From JAHECQ01 sp047638695 (lineage in GTDB: Bacteria > Actinomycetota > Acidimicrobiia > Acidimicrobiales > SZUA-35): DNA of 64,000 nucleotides. The stretch spans positions 1 through 64,000 of the forward strand of contig JBLINY010000015.1 of the NCBI GenBank assembly GCA_047638695.1, read 5' to 3'. The position numbers and the translations under genes are program-made. Each line of letters opens with the position of its first letter. The first letter of the stretch is position 1. The notes under the pieces were generated by a model, which did no database searches, was not told the DNA's origin, and saw only the letters and a list, made by a program, of their open reading frames with translations. Shown one piece after another: positions 44,363 through 53,371 of this stretch.

Positions 44363-44968
44363 ATGACGACACATGAACGGCTGGGCATGCCATTGGGTGA
44401 AGCGATCTACTCGCTTCGGGCCATTCGGCGCCATAAGCCCGACCCGATCCCGGACGAGGACATTCGAGCGATCCTCGACGCTGCCATCCAGGCGCCGAAC
44501 GGCGGGAATATGCAACCCTGGCACTTCCTCGTCGTTACCGACTCGGAGCTCAGAGCAGAGTTCGCACCCCTTTATCACGAGGCGTGGTGGGCCAAGCGCC
44601 ATGATTCGGGTTGGTACACGCCCGAGGACCTCCCCGATGCGTACAAGTCGGCGATGCGCCTGGCTGATGACATCGGCGACTCGCCTGCACTCGTATTCGT
44701 GTGTGCCTTGGCCAAGGGAGCCGCGGCCACCAACTCAATCATTCCCGCGGTACAGAACCTCCTGCTCGCTGCACGAGCCCTCGGTGTCGGCAGCACAATC
44801 ACGACGCTGCATCCATCGGTCGAGGATCGTGTGCATGACCTCTTTGGCATTCCGACCTCAGCTCAAGTCGTGTACTGCCTGCCACTCGGTTACCCGCAAG
44901 GAAACTTCGGACCAGTCAGCCGCAACCCCGTCGAGCAAGTGAGCTCATTCAACCGCTGGGGTCAATAG
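44363..44968 (+). CDS. Nitroreductase family oxidoreductase
   Basis: A 201-aa FMN-dependent nitroreductase-fold protein. SLRAIRRHKPDPIPDEDI (about 17-34) and AAIQAPNGGNMQPWHFLVV (about 41-59) are FMN-contacting segments, and the C-terminal ALGVGSTITTL and PLGYPQGNFGP complete the fold. The ATG at 44363 has an AGGAGA ribosome site. Such enzymes reduce nitroaromatics, quinones or enones; the natural substrate is unknown. It faces the AzlD gene convergently. A second, distinct nitroreductase gene is at 61014. Confidence 0.88.
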   Translation: MTTHERLGMPLGEAIYSLRAIRRHKPDPIPDEDIRAILDAAIQAPNGGNMQPWHFLVVTDSELRAEFAPLYHEAWWAKRHDSGWYTPEDLPDAYKSAMRLADDIGDSPALVFVCALAKGAAATNSIIPAVQNLLLAARALGVGSTITTLHPSVEDRVHDLFGIPTSAQVVYCLPLGYPQGNFGPVSRNPVEQVSSFNRWGQ

Positions 44969-44995
44969 TCTCAGGTCGAGTCGACTCAGGCCGGT

Positions 44996-45301
44996 TCACG
45001 TCAACGCTCGCGCCGTGGCAGTAACCCCTGCCGCCAGAAGCACCACGACGAAGATCGGCCATCGACGCCAGGCACCGACTCCAGCCGCCGCCACGCCAAG
45101 AGCCCTGGCATCGAGTTCAAACGAACCACTGGCGGCAAAGGCTTGAAGTGCGATCACCGCCGAGATGATTGCCAACGGGAGACTCGCTAGCACTCGCTGC
45201 CAAGGACCCGTCAGTCGGTCGGTTGGAAGCGCCACCGCCCCGAGCAACCGTTGTCCAAAGACGCCGACGGCTAAGGCAGCTACCGCGGCCCACGTCAACA
45301 T
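44996..45301 (-). CDS. azlD: AzlD-like branched-chain amino acid transport protein
   Basis: A 101-aa membrane protein with three or four hydrophobic helices, of the AzlD family, the small partner of the AzlC exporter of branched-chain amino acids. Its ATG overlaps the azlC stop by seven bases, as usual for this pair. It is the last gene of an eight-gene overlapping operon. A short palindrome GAGTCGACTC (44978-44987) lies just past its end. Confidence 0.82.
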   Translation of the reverse strand: MLTWAAVAALAVGVFGQRLLGAVALPTDRLTGPWQRVLASLPLAIISAVIALQAFAASGSFELDARALGVAAAGVGAWRRWPIFVVVLLAAGVTATARALT

Positions 45302-46026
45302 GTCGCGTCACCACCAGCGGAGGCAGTCGACCCTTCACCCGATGTCCGGGGCTGGCGAATTGCGAGCAGCGCGGCGCAGCCGGCGACAATAACAGGCACA
45401 CCCCCCGGCGTTGACCCCACGAGTAGCAACGCAATGACGATGGCAACCACAGCGACCGGCCATCCCTGTTCAAGCTGTCTCCACACGATGGCAAGCAACA
45501 TGGCGGGCAGGACTGCATCGAAACCAAAAGCATCGATGTCGCCAAGGTTGTTCCCAACCACCGACCCGAGCGCAGCCGCCGACCACCACGGAAGACAAAG
45601 CCAAAGGCCTGATGCGACGAATACTCGACGAGCGTCCAGATCTGACGCCTCCCGCTGGGCGAAGGCCACCGTTGGATCAAAGGCGAGGTGAGCCGTGACC
45701 CCACGCTTCCATCGAGTTGGCCAGAGCCGAGGAGCTAGTGCGGCCGAGAACAGCCCGAATCGAGTGGCGACCAGCCATCCACTAACAACGGCCGCGGTGA
45801 GCGATCCACCTCCGCCGATCACCGCGGCAAAGGCAAGCGTAGAGGTAGCGGAATTCACGAGAACGGCGGCGGCCATCACCGTAAGGGGCGAAGAGCCGTC
45901 ACTCACATGCAGAACCGACACAGCGAAGCCCGCCGTCGCATAAGTGAAGGCGAGCGTCAGTGCTTCACCAGTCGAGAAGGCCGTGCCGGAAGGGACGAGC
46001 CGACTGAGCACCCCTTGCAGCGTCAC
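45295..46026 (-). CDS. azlC: AzlC-like branched-chain amino acid permease
   Basis: A 243-aa integral membrane protein of the AzlC family. Family marks are an early FSTGEALTLAFTYATAGFAVSV, then several Gly/Ala-rich helices, and TARFG-like VATRFGLFSAALAPRL near residue 75. The GTG at 46026 overlaps the stop of the helicase C-terminal ORF (GTGA); the longer frame to 46242 is antisense-like noise. With AzlD it should export branched-chain amino acids, which might fit the neighbouring acyl-CoA dehydrogenase. Confidence 0.82.
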   Translation of the reverse strand: MTLQGVLSRLVPSGTAFSTGEALTLAFTYATAGFAVSVLHVSDGSSPLTVMAAAVLVNSATSTLAFAAVIGGGGSLTAAVVSGWLVATRFGLFSAALAPRLWPTRWKRGVTAHLAFDPTVAFAQREASDLDARRVFVASGLWLCLPWWSAAALGSVVGNNLGDIDAFGFDAVLPAMLLAIVWRQLEQGWPVAVVAIVIALLLVGSTPGGVPVIVAGCAALLAIRQPRTSGEGSTASAGGDATC

Positions 46027-46829
46027 GTCTCGTTGATGGCCTGAACCAACACCTCGGGCAGGGGGCGCTGGTGAATGATGTCGAGCCGATCGGTCGTGCG
46101 GGTGATTGCCACGTAAAGCAGGCTCAGACCGCCAACAGCTTCGAGGATCGCTGCGGGCTCGACCAAGACCACCGAATCGAACTCGAGCCCCTTCGACTGC
46201 CACGGCGTCAGCACCTGCACTCCGTCGATCACAAAGAGCCACGGCTCGACGCTGATGACGACCATACGCCCACCCGGGACTGCATCCCGGAGCAAGCGCA
46301 CGTGTTGCTCGAGCGACGAAGCCAAATCTGCGACCTCGAGCACGCGAGCGTGGCGTCCCACGGACCGGATGGCTTGTGACGGAGTCAGGTCGGGTGCGAG
46401 CTGAGCCAGGATCCCGGTCGCCAACTCGTTGACCTCAGCTGGCGACCGATAGTTGATCGTGAGTTCGCGATAGGCGAAGTCGTCGAGCGACGGTGGAAGG
46501 TGGTCGGGCCACACGCCCGGTTCGCCGATCGAGCGTTGCGCGAGATCACCGACAATGGTCATAGATCCTCGGCGAGCACGGCGAACGATCATCCGCCATT
46601 GCATCGGCGTGAGGTCCTGGGCTTCGTCAACGATGACGTGCCCGAACCGCCAGGCTCGACGATTGGCCGCGAGCTCTGCAACCGTGGCGCCGCGATCGGT
46701 CAGGCCATCAAGGCTCTCAACTGCCAGCTCGGCGATCGGAGCTCCGTCGCTCTCGAACGAGAGCCCATCGACCGCCTCGATGCCGACCGTACGGTCCTCT
46801 GAGCCGGTGCTTGGCGGAAGGTCGCTCAT
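46023..46829 (-). CDS. HelD-like helicase, C-terminal half (separate ORF)
   Basis: A 268-aa frame with the second part of a UvrD/Rep-like superfamily 1 helicase of the HelD type, which removes stalled RNA polymerase. Walker B/motif II is VDEAQDLTPMQWRM (residues 67-80), motif III is TIVGDLAQRS, motif IV is TINYRSPAEVNELA, motif V is TPWQSKGLEFDSVVLVEP and motif VI is LLYVAITRTTDRL. It lacks motif I, which is on the preceding ORF. The two overlap by four bases (ATGA), so they are translated together from one mRNA. The first 60 residues are acidic and unlike the helicase core. Confidence 0.85.
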   Translation of the reverse strand: MSDLPPSTGSEDRTVGIEAVDGLSFESDGAPIAELAVESLDGLTDRGATVAELAANRRAWRFGHVIVDEAQDLTPMQWRMIVRRARRGSMTIVGDLAQRSIGEPGVWPDHLPPSLDDFAYRELTINYRSPAEVNELATGILAQLAPDLTPSQAIRSVGRHARVLEVADLASSLEQHVRLLRDAVPGGRMVVISVEPWLFVIDGVQVLTPWQSKGLEFDSVVLVEPAAILEAVGGLSLLYVAITRTTDRLDIIHQRPLPEVLVQAINET

Positions 46830-48490
46830 TCGACATCCTCCAAATCCTCAAGGGACGGCTCAACGGTCCCGAGGCCATCTTCAGACTGATAAAAGACTCG
46901 CTGTCCGAACCAGGGATCGTCGAGGCCCGCCTCATCGACGTCATCGAGTTCCGCGTCGTCTTCTTCCTCGGCATCGTCCACCAGCACCGCGACCTGGAAC
47001 TCGTCGGCCTCGTCCCGTTCCACATCGCGCTCGTCGACCTGGTTCAGACCGCGACCACCCATCAGGGAGAACAATTCGTCGAGAAGCGGGATGTCGGCCT
47101 CGCTCCATCGCAAGGTCTCGAAATCGGCTTGTGAAGTTCGCGTCCGGTACAGGTCGGTCACCTCGGACTCGGTCAGGCTCGTCGCACGTGTTGCCGACCG
47201 CAGCAAGCCGCGGGACCCCAGAAGATCGTTCAAGGCCTGCTCCGGGGTGAGGGGCGGCCAGTGACGCAGAAGGAAGCGCTCGACATCACGAGAGTTGCTG
47301 AACGTCTCGTTCGCGTCCTCCACATTGCGGAATGACGGATCGTAGACCTCGGTTGAGAGGGCAGCCACCACGTCACGCCGGAAGGCTTGAGCACCTTCGT
47401 TGTACGTTTGGTAACCCAGAGACCGTTCAAAAATCTGCACCAGCTTGTCAGTGCGCAAGACCACGCGGCCAGCGCCATACCAAACTTGAAGCGGTGCGGT
47501 CGGCCGACGCTGACGGTCGCCAACAGCGTTTGCCAGAACGTCCGCCATGACGGCGCGTCCCTTGACCTCAGCGACGTCAGGGTGTTCCTGCAAACCAACG
47601 AGCACACCGGGAAACAGCTTGGCCGCGGTGACGGAGACAACGCCGGTTTCACCCAACGAAGGCAGGACACCCCGGATGTACGAAAGGAACTCGGCCGTTG
47701 GCCCAACGATCAATACGCCGCTATCGCTAAGGTTCGCCCGCTGGGCGTAGAGCAGATACGCCGCCCGATGCAGAGCGACCACTGTTTTGCCGGTGCCCGG
47801 ACCCCCCTGCACCACCAGTGGCTTGTCGCTGGGGGCCCGGATCACCGCATCCTGTTCCGCCTGGATGGTGGCCACCACCGATCGCATCTGTTCTTCGGTA
47901 GGAGCGCTGACCGAGGCCAACAGCGCCGCCTCACCCCGTAATTGGGTGTTGGCGTCCAGAACACCCAGATCAAAGACCTCGTCGGAGTAACCGTCGAGCC
48001 GGTTTGCGTTGGTGTCGACTCCGTCGCCGTACAGCAGGTGCCGTCGTTGACGCACTCCCAAGTTGTCGAGAGGGGTGGCTCGGTAGAAGGGCACGGCGGC
48101 ATCAGCTCGCCAGTCGACGAGGAGCGCTTCGTCACCATCGATCACACTGAGACGACCGACGTTGAGCCGCCAAGGTTCACCATCGTCGCCCTCGCCCGCC
48201 GTGTAACCGAAAGACAGGGCATCACCCATTGCCTCGAGCTCGGCTACCCGACGGACCGCGTGCATGGCCTGGGCTGACGTTTGGCGAACCAGCGCTGCAG
48301 CTACCGCAGCATCGGCCTCCGCGTCCTCGTCATACACGTCGCGGATGCCATCTTCGGTAAGTTCGACTGCGTCTTCAGCCAACTTGGCCGCGATCGCACG
48401 CGCCCGCTCAAGATGGCCCTTGTGCACCTTTTGGATTCGTTCGAGCGCGGCCTGTTCGGCCAGGAGCTCATCAGGCAACGGATCGGGCAT
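46826..48490 (-). CDS. HelD-like helicase, N-terminal half (separate ORF)
   Basis: A 554-aa frame with the first part of a HelD-type helicase: a long N-terminal coiled-coil-like arm (about 1-75), the typical LLVDWRADAAVPFYRAT segment (near 125), and motif I QGGPGTGKTVVALHRAAYLLY (Walker A near 229-236). It ends with a very acidic linker (VDDAEEEDDAELDDVDEAG) at the point where intact HelD proteins continue to motif II. Start: ATG at 48490 in a TGATG overlap with the upstream gene, or GTG three bases earlier. With the next ORF the summed length (822 aa) is close to a full HelD protein. Confidence 0.85.
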   Translation of the reverse strand: MPDPLPDELLAEQAALERIQKVHKGHLERARAIAAKLAEDAVELTEDGIRDVYDEDAEADAAVAAALVRQTSAQAMHAVRRVAELEAMGDALSFGYTAGEGDDGEPWRLNVGRLSVIDGDEALLVDWRADAAVPFYRATPLDNLGVRQRRHLLYGDGVDTNANRLDGYSDEVFDLGVLDANTQLRGEAALLASVSAPTEEQMRSVVATIQAEQDAVIRAPSDKPLVVQGGPGTGKTVVALHRAAYLLYAQRANLSDSGVLIVGPTAEFLSYIRGVLPSLGETGVVSVTAAKLFPGVLVGLQEHPDVAEVKGRAVMADVLANAVGDRQRRPTAPLQVWYGAGRVVLRTDKLVQIFERSLGYQTYNEGAQAFRRDVVAALSTEVYDPSFRNVEDANETFSNSRDVERFLLRHWPPLTPEQALNDLLGSRGLLRSATRATSLTESEVTDLYRTRTSQADFETLRWSEADIPLLDELFSLMGGRGLNQVDERDVERDEADEFQVAVLVDDAEEEDDAELDDVDEAGLDDPWFGQRVFYQSEDGLGTVEPSLEDLEDVE

Positions 48491-49644
48491 CACGCGACGG
48501 TCAGACCGTCAATTCCGTCGAGCAGGCGTGAAATCATGATCTTCTGAACTTCAGAGGTCCCTTCGTAGATCTGGTACACGCGAACGTCTCGATAGATCTT
48601 CTCGACCGGGTAGTCATTGAGGAAGCCGTAGCCACCGTGAATCTGTATGGCGGCCGAGGCCACTCGTTCGGCCATCTCCGAAGCGAACAGCTTGGCCATC
48701 GAAGCTTCGCGGGCACAGTCGATCTCGTTGTCACGCAGGTGGGCAGCATGGAGATAGAGCTGGCGTCCGGCCTCGATCTCGGTAGCCATCTCGGCCAGCC
48801 GGAAGGCAATGGCCTGGTGTTCGATGATGGGTTTTCCGAACGTGACCCGCTCACGTGCATAGGCGTTGGCGGCCGCCAGAGCCGCACGGGCCCCACCGAC
48901 CGCTTGAGCCGCCACGCCAATACGGCCCAGCGACAGGTTGCCAAGGGCGATTCCAAGCCCTCGACCTTCATCGCCCAGCATGTCACTGGCCGGTACTCGC
49001 ATCTGGTCGAATGCGACCTGACACGTGTCGTTCGTCCGGTGGCCGAGCTTTTGTTCCTTCGAAATCACCCGATACCCGGGATTGTCCGTGGGTGTAATGA
49101 AGGCGCTGATTCCTCGCTTGCCGGCCTCGGGGTCAGTGACGGCGATGATCATGGCCACGTCCGACAGCGACCCGGCCGTAATGAACGCCTTCTGTCCGGC
49201 AATGATCCACTCGTCGCCGTCGCGCACCGCCCGGGTGGTGATCGAAGCCGCATCTGAGCCGGTGTGAGGTTCGGTGAGATGAATGCTGCCAATCCATTCG
49301 CCGCTCGTCAGTTTCGTCAGATAGTCACGCTTCTGTTGTTCGGTCCCAAGCTTCTCAACAGCAACGGCCACGGGCGAATTGTTGGCGGCCATCACATTGC
49401 TGATACCGCCGTCGGCGGCCGAGACTTCTTCGATGGCCAACGCGTAGCTCGTGAAGTCGAGCCCGGCTCCGCCCCAGGTCGGGTCAACCATCATCCCCAT
49501 CAACCCGACGTTGGCCATGCTCCGATAGAGCTGCCGGGGAACGTCTCCCGTGCGGTCCCACTCGGCGGCGGACGGAGCGATCTCCTTCCGAGCGAACGAG
49601 CGAGCAACGTCGCGAATCTGTTCCTGCTGCTCGGTCAACAACAT
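48490..49644 (-). CDS. Acyl-CoA dehydrogenase
   Basis: A 384-aa FAD-dependent acyl-CoA dehydrogenase that makes the 2,3-double bond. LTEPHTGSDAASITTRAVRDG and the FAD-binding IAGQKAFITAGSLSDV (about 122-160) are visible, as is the catalytic Glu in IYEGTSEVQKIMISRLL near residue 363, the position used by short-chain and most other family members. IHGGYGFLNDYPVEKIYRDVRVYQIYEG is typical. Its ATG overlaps the amidase stop and its stop overlaps the helicase start. Chain-length preference is unknown; short or branched substrates are likely. Confidence 0.92.
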   Translation of the reverse strand: MLLTEQQEQIRDVARSFARKEIAPSAAEWDRTGDVPRQLYRSMANVGLMGMMVDPTWGGAGLDFTSYALAIEEVSAADGGISNVMAANNSPVAVAVEKLGTEQQKRDYLTKLTSGEWIGSIHLTEPHTGSDAASITTRAVRDGDEWIIAGQKAFITAGSLSDVAMIIAVTDPEAGKRGISAFITPTDNPGYRVISKEQKLGHRTNDTCQVAFDQMRVPASDMLGDEGRGLGIALGNLSLGRIGVAAQAVGGARAALAAANAYARERVTFGKPIIEHQAIAFRLAEMATEIEAGRQLYLHAAHLRDNEIDCAREASMAKLFASEMAERVASAAIQIHGGYGFLNDYPVEKIYRDVRVYQIYEGTSEVQKIMISRLLDGIDGLTVA

Positions 49645-51032
49645 CAGGCGACTCCGACGGCAAGCGGTGGTGACGGAAACACCCCTCGAGCCTCTTCATA
49701 GGCGCTTCCGATTCGCAACACCAGGGCCTCGGCATTCGCCCGACCCATGATCTGTAGCGATGTTGGAAGACCGCCGTCGGTAACTCCGATAGGCAACGAC
49801 AGCCCACATAACCCGAGGTAGTTACCAGCGCGAGTGAAGTGGGCCGGCGTGCTGTCTTCATCGACGCCGGCAAGCGGGGGAGCGGTGTCGGGCGTTGTCG
49901 GCGTGAGAAGCGCATCGAAGCCCTTGAGGGCAGCCGCGAACTCGGCCTGATCGTCCCGACGGCGTAGCTGCGCCCCGATGTACTCGACGGCTGTGATGTT
50001 CTTACCAGGCAGACCTCGCTTGCGGACAGCTTCATCGAGAGGAGCATCGACATTCTCGAACAGCTCGCCGTGATGGTGATAGGCCTCGGCCGTCACAATG
50101 ACGAAGGCCATCTCTTTCATTTCGTCGAAAGGCAACGGTGCCTCGAAGACCTCAATGACTGCGCCCAGCTTGCTGAGCTGGTCGATAGCTCGGTCGTAGT
50201 CAGCCAGCACAGCCGATGTCGTCAACGCTCGTTCGCTGTCTGACAACGCGCCAAGCCGCATTCCGGCCACGCCGCGTCGAAGTTGCTCGTACAAACCGGC
50301 CGTCTGTTGCCAGTCGTTGTCGATGTCGACCTGGTTACGGCCCGTCAGTACGTCGAACATTAAAGCGACGTCTTCCACGCTCCGCGCCATCGGGCCGGGC
50401 GTATCAAGCGTGTGGGAAAGGGGCACGATTCCGTCGGTCGGCAACAGACCCTCGGTGGTTTTCAGACCGACGATGCCGCAGAGCGATGCTGGCAAACGCA
50501 CAGAACCACCGGTGTCAGTGCCGATGGCACACGGAGCCATACCCGACGACACAGCGACGCCCGAGCCCGAGGACGAACCACCGGGAACATGGTGAGCCTC
50601 GGCCCCCCAAGGGTTCCGGGGGGTACCCATGTGCTGGTTGGTTCCCCACCCACCGAGGGCGAACTCAACGGTCTTGGTCTTGCCGAGCAGCGTGCCGCCG
50701 GCGGCCAACAGCCTGCGCCCAATCGTGGCTGTCGCTGGTGAGACCCGATCACGCCACGCCGCAGTCCCACCAGTCGTGATCCGGCCATCGACATCGACGA
50801 TGTCCTTCAATGCAAAAGGCATACCGTGGAACGGACCGACTCGGTGGCCGTGCTCGATAGCCGCCGTTGCGGCGTCGGCTGAGGCTTGGGCCTGCTCGCC
50901 GTAGACGACCTGCCACGCGGCCAGGACATGGTCGTTGGCTTCGATCGAAGCCAGACATGCGGCGGTGGCTTCGGCGGGCGTCGCCGTGCCGTTCTGGAAC
51001 GCTCTCGCCAATTCGGCGACGCCAGGTGTCAT
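49644..51032 (-). CDS. Amidase (amidase-signature family)
   Basis: A 462-aa amidase with a Ser-cisSer-Lys triad: Lys in FALKDIVDVDG (near residue 76), the cis-Ser in PGGSSSGSGVAVSSGM, and the nucleophile Ser in GTDTGGSVRLPASLCGIVGLK (near 175). It hydrolyses an amide to acid plus ammonia; the substrate is unknown. The ATG at 51032 overlaps the NTF2-like stop (ATGA); a 20-residue longer form is less likely. It sits in the overlapping operon between the NTF2-like gene and the acyl-CoA dehydrogenase. Confidence 0.9.
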   Translation of the reverse strand: MTPGVAELARAFQNGTATPAEATAACLASIEANDHVLAAWQVVYGEQAQASADAATAAIEHGHRVGPFHGMPFALKDIVDVDGRITTGGTAAWRDRVSPATATIGRRLLAAGGTLLGKTKTVEFALGGWGTNQHMGTPRNPWGAEAHHVPGGSSSGSGVAVSSGMAPCAIGTDTGGSVRLPASLCGIVGLKTTEGLLPTDGIVPLSHTLDTPGPMARSVEDVALMFDVLTGRNQVDIDNDWQQTAGLYEQLRRGVAGMRLGALSDSERALTTSAVLADYDRAIDQLSKLGAVIEVFEAPLPFDEMKEMAFVIVTAEAYHHHGELFENVDAPLDEAVRKRGLPGKNITAVEYIGAQLRRRDDQAEFAAALKGFDALLTPTTPDTAPPLAGVDEDSTPAHFTRAGNYLGLCGLSLPIGVTDGGLPTSLQIMGRANAEALVLRIGSAYEEARGVFPSPPLAVGVA

Positions 51033-51400
51033 GCCGGCACGGGGGTCGACTGCCACACCAACAGCTGCAACCGTCCGTCCTTCGGCACCCACACAACCGA
51101 GTACCGGGCCGCGAGATTGAGATCGCGGTCGCCGGCAACGACATGAATGTCTGCTCGACCGGTCACCAACGCGGTGTCCCCGACAACCTGAACATCGGTG
51201 TCGGTACGTTCGACCGATCGGTAGTCGAACTTCTTGTCCTTGATGGCTTGGATGTAGGAGGTCTTGGTATCGACCAGCGTGTTGCTATGGGTGTACCTCA
51301 GCTCATCGGCTAGCAGCTCGTCGAGAGCAACCAGATCTTCGCCGATCTGGGCCGCCCAGCGACGCTCTTCCATTGCCAGTACGTCTTCAGCAGTTGTCAC
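51029..51400 (-). CDS. NTF2-like (DUF4440-type) protein
   Basis: A 123-aa cone-fold protein: an N-terminal helix (EERRWAAQIGEDLVALDELLADELRY has the usual W/D pattern), then strands with YTHSNTLVDTKTSYIQAI, TALVTGRADIHVV and RLQLLVWQSTPV. Such proteins are small enzymes (isomerases, dehydratases) or binding partners. The GTG at 51400 overlaps the upstream TAG by one base and its stop overlaps the amidase start. No specific function can be given. Confidence 0.85.
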   Translation of the reverse strand: MTTAEDVLAMEERRWAAQIGEDLVALDELLADELRYTHSNTLVDTKTSYIQAIKDKKFDYRSVERTDTDVQVVGDTALVTGRADIHVVAGDRDLNLAARYSVVWVPKDGRLQLLVWQSTPVPA

Positions 51401-52380
51401 TAGATTTCCTCTCTCACGCGGAGGACAACTTTGCCCACCGCTTTTCTTTCGTCGATCAGTCGATAGGCCTCGGCGCCCTGCTCGAGGGGTAGCACGTGAC
51501 CAACCGGGGGAGTGATGGCGCCGCCCACGATCAGGGGCAACAGCTCTTCGTGGATGCGCCGAGGCAGACCCGGATCACCGGCGACGGCCTCACCCCATGC
51601 CGCGCCAACGATGCTGACGTTGCGAAGGAGCAACCGGTTCACCTTGATCTCCGGGATCGTGCCAGCAGCAAAGCCGACAACAACCAACCGTCCGAAGCGA
51701 GTGAGTGCTCGAACTCCGTCGAGGAAACGATCACCGCCGACGGGGTCGTAGGTCATATCGACGCCGCGACCACCCGTGAGCTCGAGGACCTCGTCCTTCC
51801 ATGTGTCGGAAACGAGCACGATGTGATCGGCTCCAGCGGCCTTGGCTACCTCACCCTTGGCCTCGGTCGAAACCAACCCAATCACCGTGCCGGCGCCGAT
51901 GCCTTTGGCTACCTGGATTCCGGATGTGCCGACGCCACCGGAGGCGCCAAGCACCAGCAAGCTTTCACCGGCGGTCAACCCACCCCGGTGAACCATGCAA
52001 AACACGGCGGTCTGATAGTTCATTATCAGAGCCGCTCCCTGTTCGAACGAGAGTTGCTCAGGCAGAGCAAACACCTCGGACGGATCGCAAATAGCCACCT
52101 CGGCCATGCACGCTTTGGTCCAGGCGCACACGCGATCACCAGCCGCAAAGCCGGAGTCGGCCGGAGCCGATCGAACAATCCCCGCCATTTCGATGCCGGG
52201 GGTGAACGGCGGGTCGGGCCGGTACTGGTACATCCCCTTGCTCTGGAGCAGGTCAGGGAAGGACACCCCAGCGGTCACGACATCAACAACGACCTTGGCC
52301 GGGTCGGCGGCGGGCTCAACGGTGTCGACCACCGCCACGCCGTCGGGCCCCGTGAGGGACTGGATCTCGAGAGCTTTCAT
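51400..52380 (-). CDS. NADPH:quinone reductase / zinc-independent MDR oxidoreductase
   Basis: A 326-aa medium-chain dehydrogenase/reductase of the quinone-oxidoreductase type. VTAGVSFPDLLQSKGMYQYRPDPPFTPGIEMAGIV is the family core near 37-70, the nucleotide motif is VLGASGGVGTSGIQVAKG (near 143), and YDPVGGDRF lies near 210. Catalytic zinc ligands are absent, as expected. The ATG at 52380 is chosen over a longer frame because it begins the conserved MKALEI and is preceded by a -10-like box. It heads the eight-gene overlapping operon. Confidence 0.9.
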   Translation of the reverse strand: MKALEIQSLTGPDGVAVVDTVEPAADPAKVVVDVVTAGVSFPDLLQSKGMYQYRPDPPFTPGIEMAGIVRSAPADSGFAAGDRVCAWTKACMAEVAICDPSEVFALPEQLSFEQGAALIMNYQTAVFCMVHRGGLTAGESLLVLGASGGVGTSGIQVAKGIGAGTVIGLVSTEAKGEVAKAAGADHIVLVSDTWKDEVLELTGGRGVDMTYDPVGGDRFLDGVRALTRFGRLVVVGFAAGTIPEIKVNRLLLRNVSIVGAAWGEAVAGDPGLPRRIHEELLPLIVGGAITPPVGHVLPLEQGAEAYRLIDERKAVGKVVLRVREEI

Positions 52381-52387
52381 TCCGCAG

Positions 52388-52393
52388 AACCTA
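52388..52393 (-). promoter_or_regulatory. Putative -10 box heading the eight-gene operon
   Basis: On the minus strand TAGGTT lies 7 bases before the ATG at 52380 with no ribosome site between, suggesting leaderless transcription of the quinone-reductase gene and its followers. Confidence 0.4.
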
Positions 52394-52462
52394 CCGGAGC
52401 CACCTTGGCCGAGTGCAACACTGGTGGATGCTCTCGGTGGGACCGCATGACAGACTGGCTTC

Positions 52463-53371
52463 ATGACCGTGGACGTCTGGCCCATCACCGACAACTTTGC
52501 GGCAGAGATCGGCGACGTCGACCTCTCCCAGCCCCTCGAAGACGAAGACTGGCGCCAGATCGAGGATGCCTACAACCGTCACTCAGTCCTGGTCTTCCCC
52601 GACCAACACCTCGAGAACGACCAGTTGTCTGCTTTCGCCAATCGTTTCGGCAGCATCGACCACTCCATGCAGAAGTCTTTGGAGATCGAGGACGAGCGGC
52701 TGCCCGACACCCTCGCCGATGTGTCGAACCTCGATCGAAACGGCAATGTGCTGTCCGACAACGACCGCATGATGGGCTTTCAGCGTGGGAACCGGCTCTG
52801 GCACACCGACAGTTCCTTCAAGACCGTTCCTGCGAACGCGTCGTGCCTGTATATGCGCTCGACGCCACCGGTGGGCGGGCACACCGAGTTTGCCGACATG
52901 CAGGCTGCATGGGATGCGCTCGATCCGGAGTTGCAACACAAGATCGAGGGCCGCATCGCGATCCATAGCATTGCGACATCTCGGGCCCGCATGGGCTTCG
53001 AGATGACGGCCGACGAGAACGCCAACTATCCCCGGGTCGCTCAAGCCATGGTCCGCACCCACCCAGCCAACGGCCGAAAGTCGATCTACGTTGCGTCTCA
53101 CGTTGGCTCGATCGTCGATATGGCTGATAGCGAGGCCACCGCCCTTCTTGACCAACTGGTCGCCCATGCCACCCAGCGACAGTTCGTGTATCAGCATCGC
53201 TGGCATGACAACGACGTCGTGGTCTGGGACAACAAGTGCACGCTGCACCGAGGCCGACCATTCGACGATCTGCGCTGGCCTCGGGATGCCCGACGAGGTA
53301 CCAGCCTCGACGTTGCCTCCACTCTTGTTCAGGAGAACCTCGAGCTCCCGGCGTCGGTGATACTCGGCTAG
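52463..53371 (+). CDS. TauD/TfdA-family dioxygenase
   Basis: A 302-aa Fe(II)/2-oxoglutarate dioxygenase. The first two iron ligands are in LWHTDSSF (His and Asp near residue 114), the distal His is in CTLHRGRPFD near residue 258, and the 2-oxoglutarate-binding Arg lies in DARRGTSLDV. GFEVTGVDLSQPL-like AEIGDVDLSQPLEDEDW starts the fold. The family cleaves taurine, 2,4-D, alkyl sulfates and similar ethers or sulfonates; the sequence is nearer the 2,4-D/alpha-ketoglutarate group than taurine dioxygenase. It is divergent from the operon and overlaps the convergent DsbA-like gene by four bases. Confidence 0.9.
   Translation: MTVDVWPITDNFAAEIGDVDLSQPLEDEDWRQIEDAYNRHSVLVFPDQHLENDQLSAFANRFGSIDHSMQKSLEIEDERLPDTLADVSNLDRNGNVLSDNDRMMGFQRGNRLWHTDSSFKTVPANASCLYMRSTPPVGGHTEFADMQAAWDALDPELQHKIEGRIAIHSIATSRARMGFEMTADENANYPRVAQAMVRTHPANGRKSIYVASHVGSIVDMADSEATALLDQLVAHATQRQFVYQHRWHDNDVVVWDNKCTLHRGRPFDDLRWPRDARRGTSLDVASTLVQENLELPASVILG

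Noticed and set aside
46826..46829. Programmed frameshift joining the two helicase ORFs
   Set aside because: No slippery heptamer or downstream structure is visible at the junction; a stop/start overlap explains it more simply.
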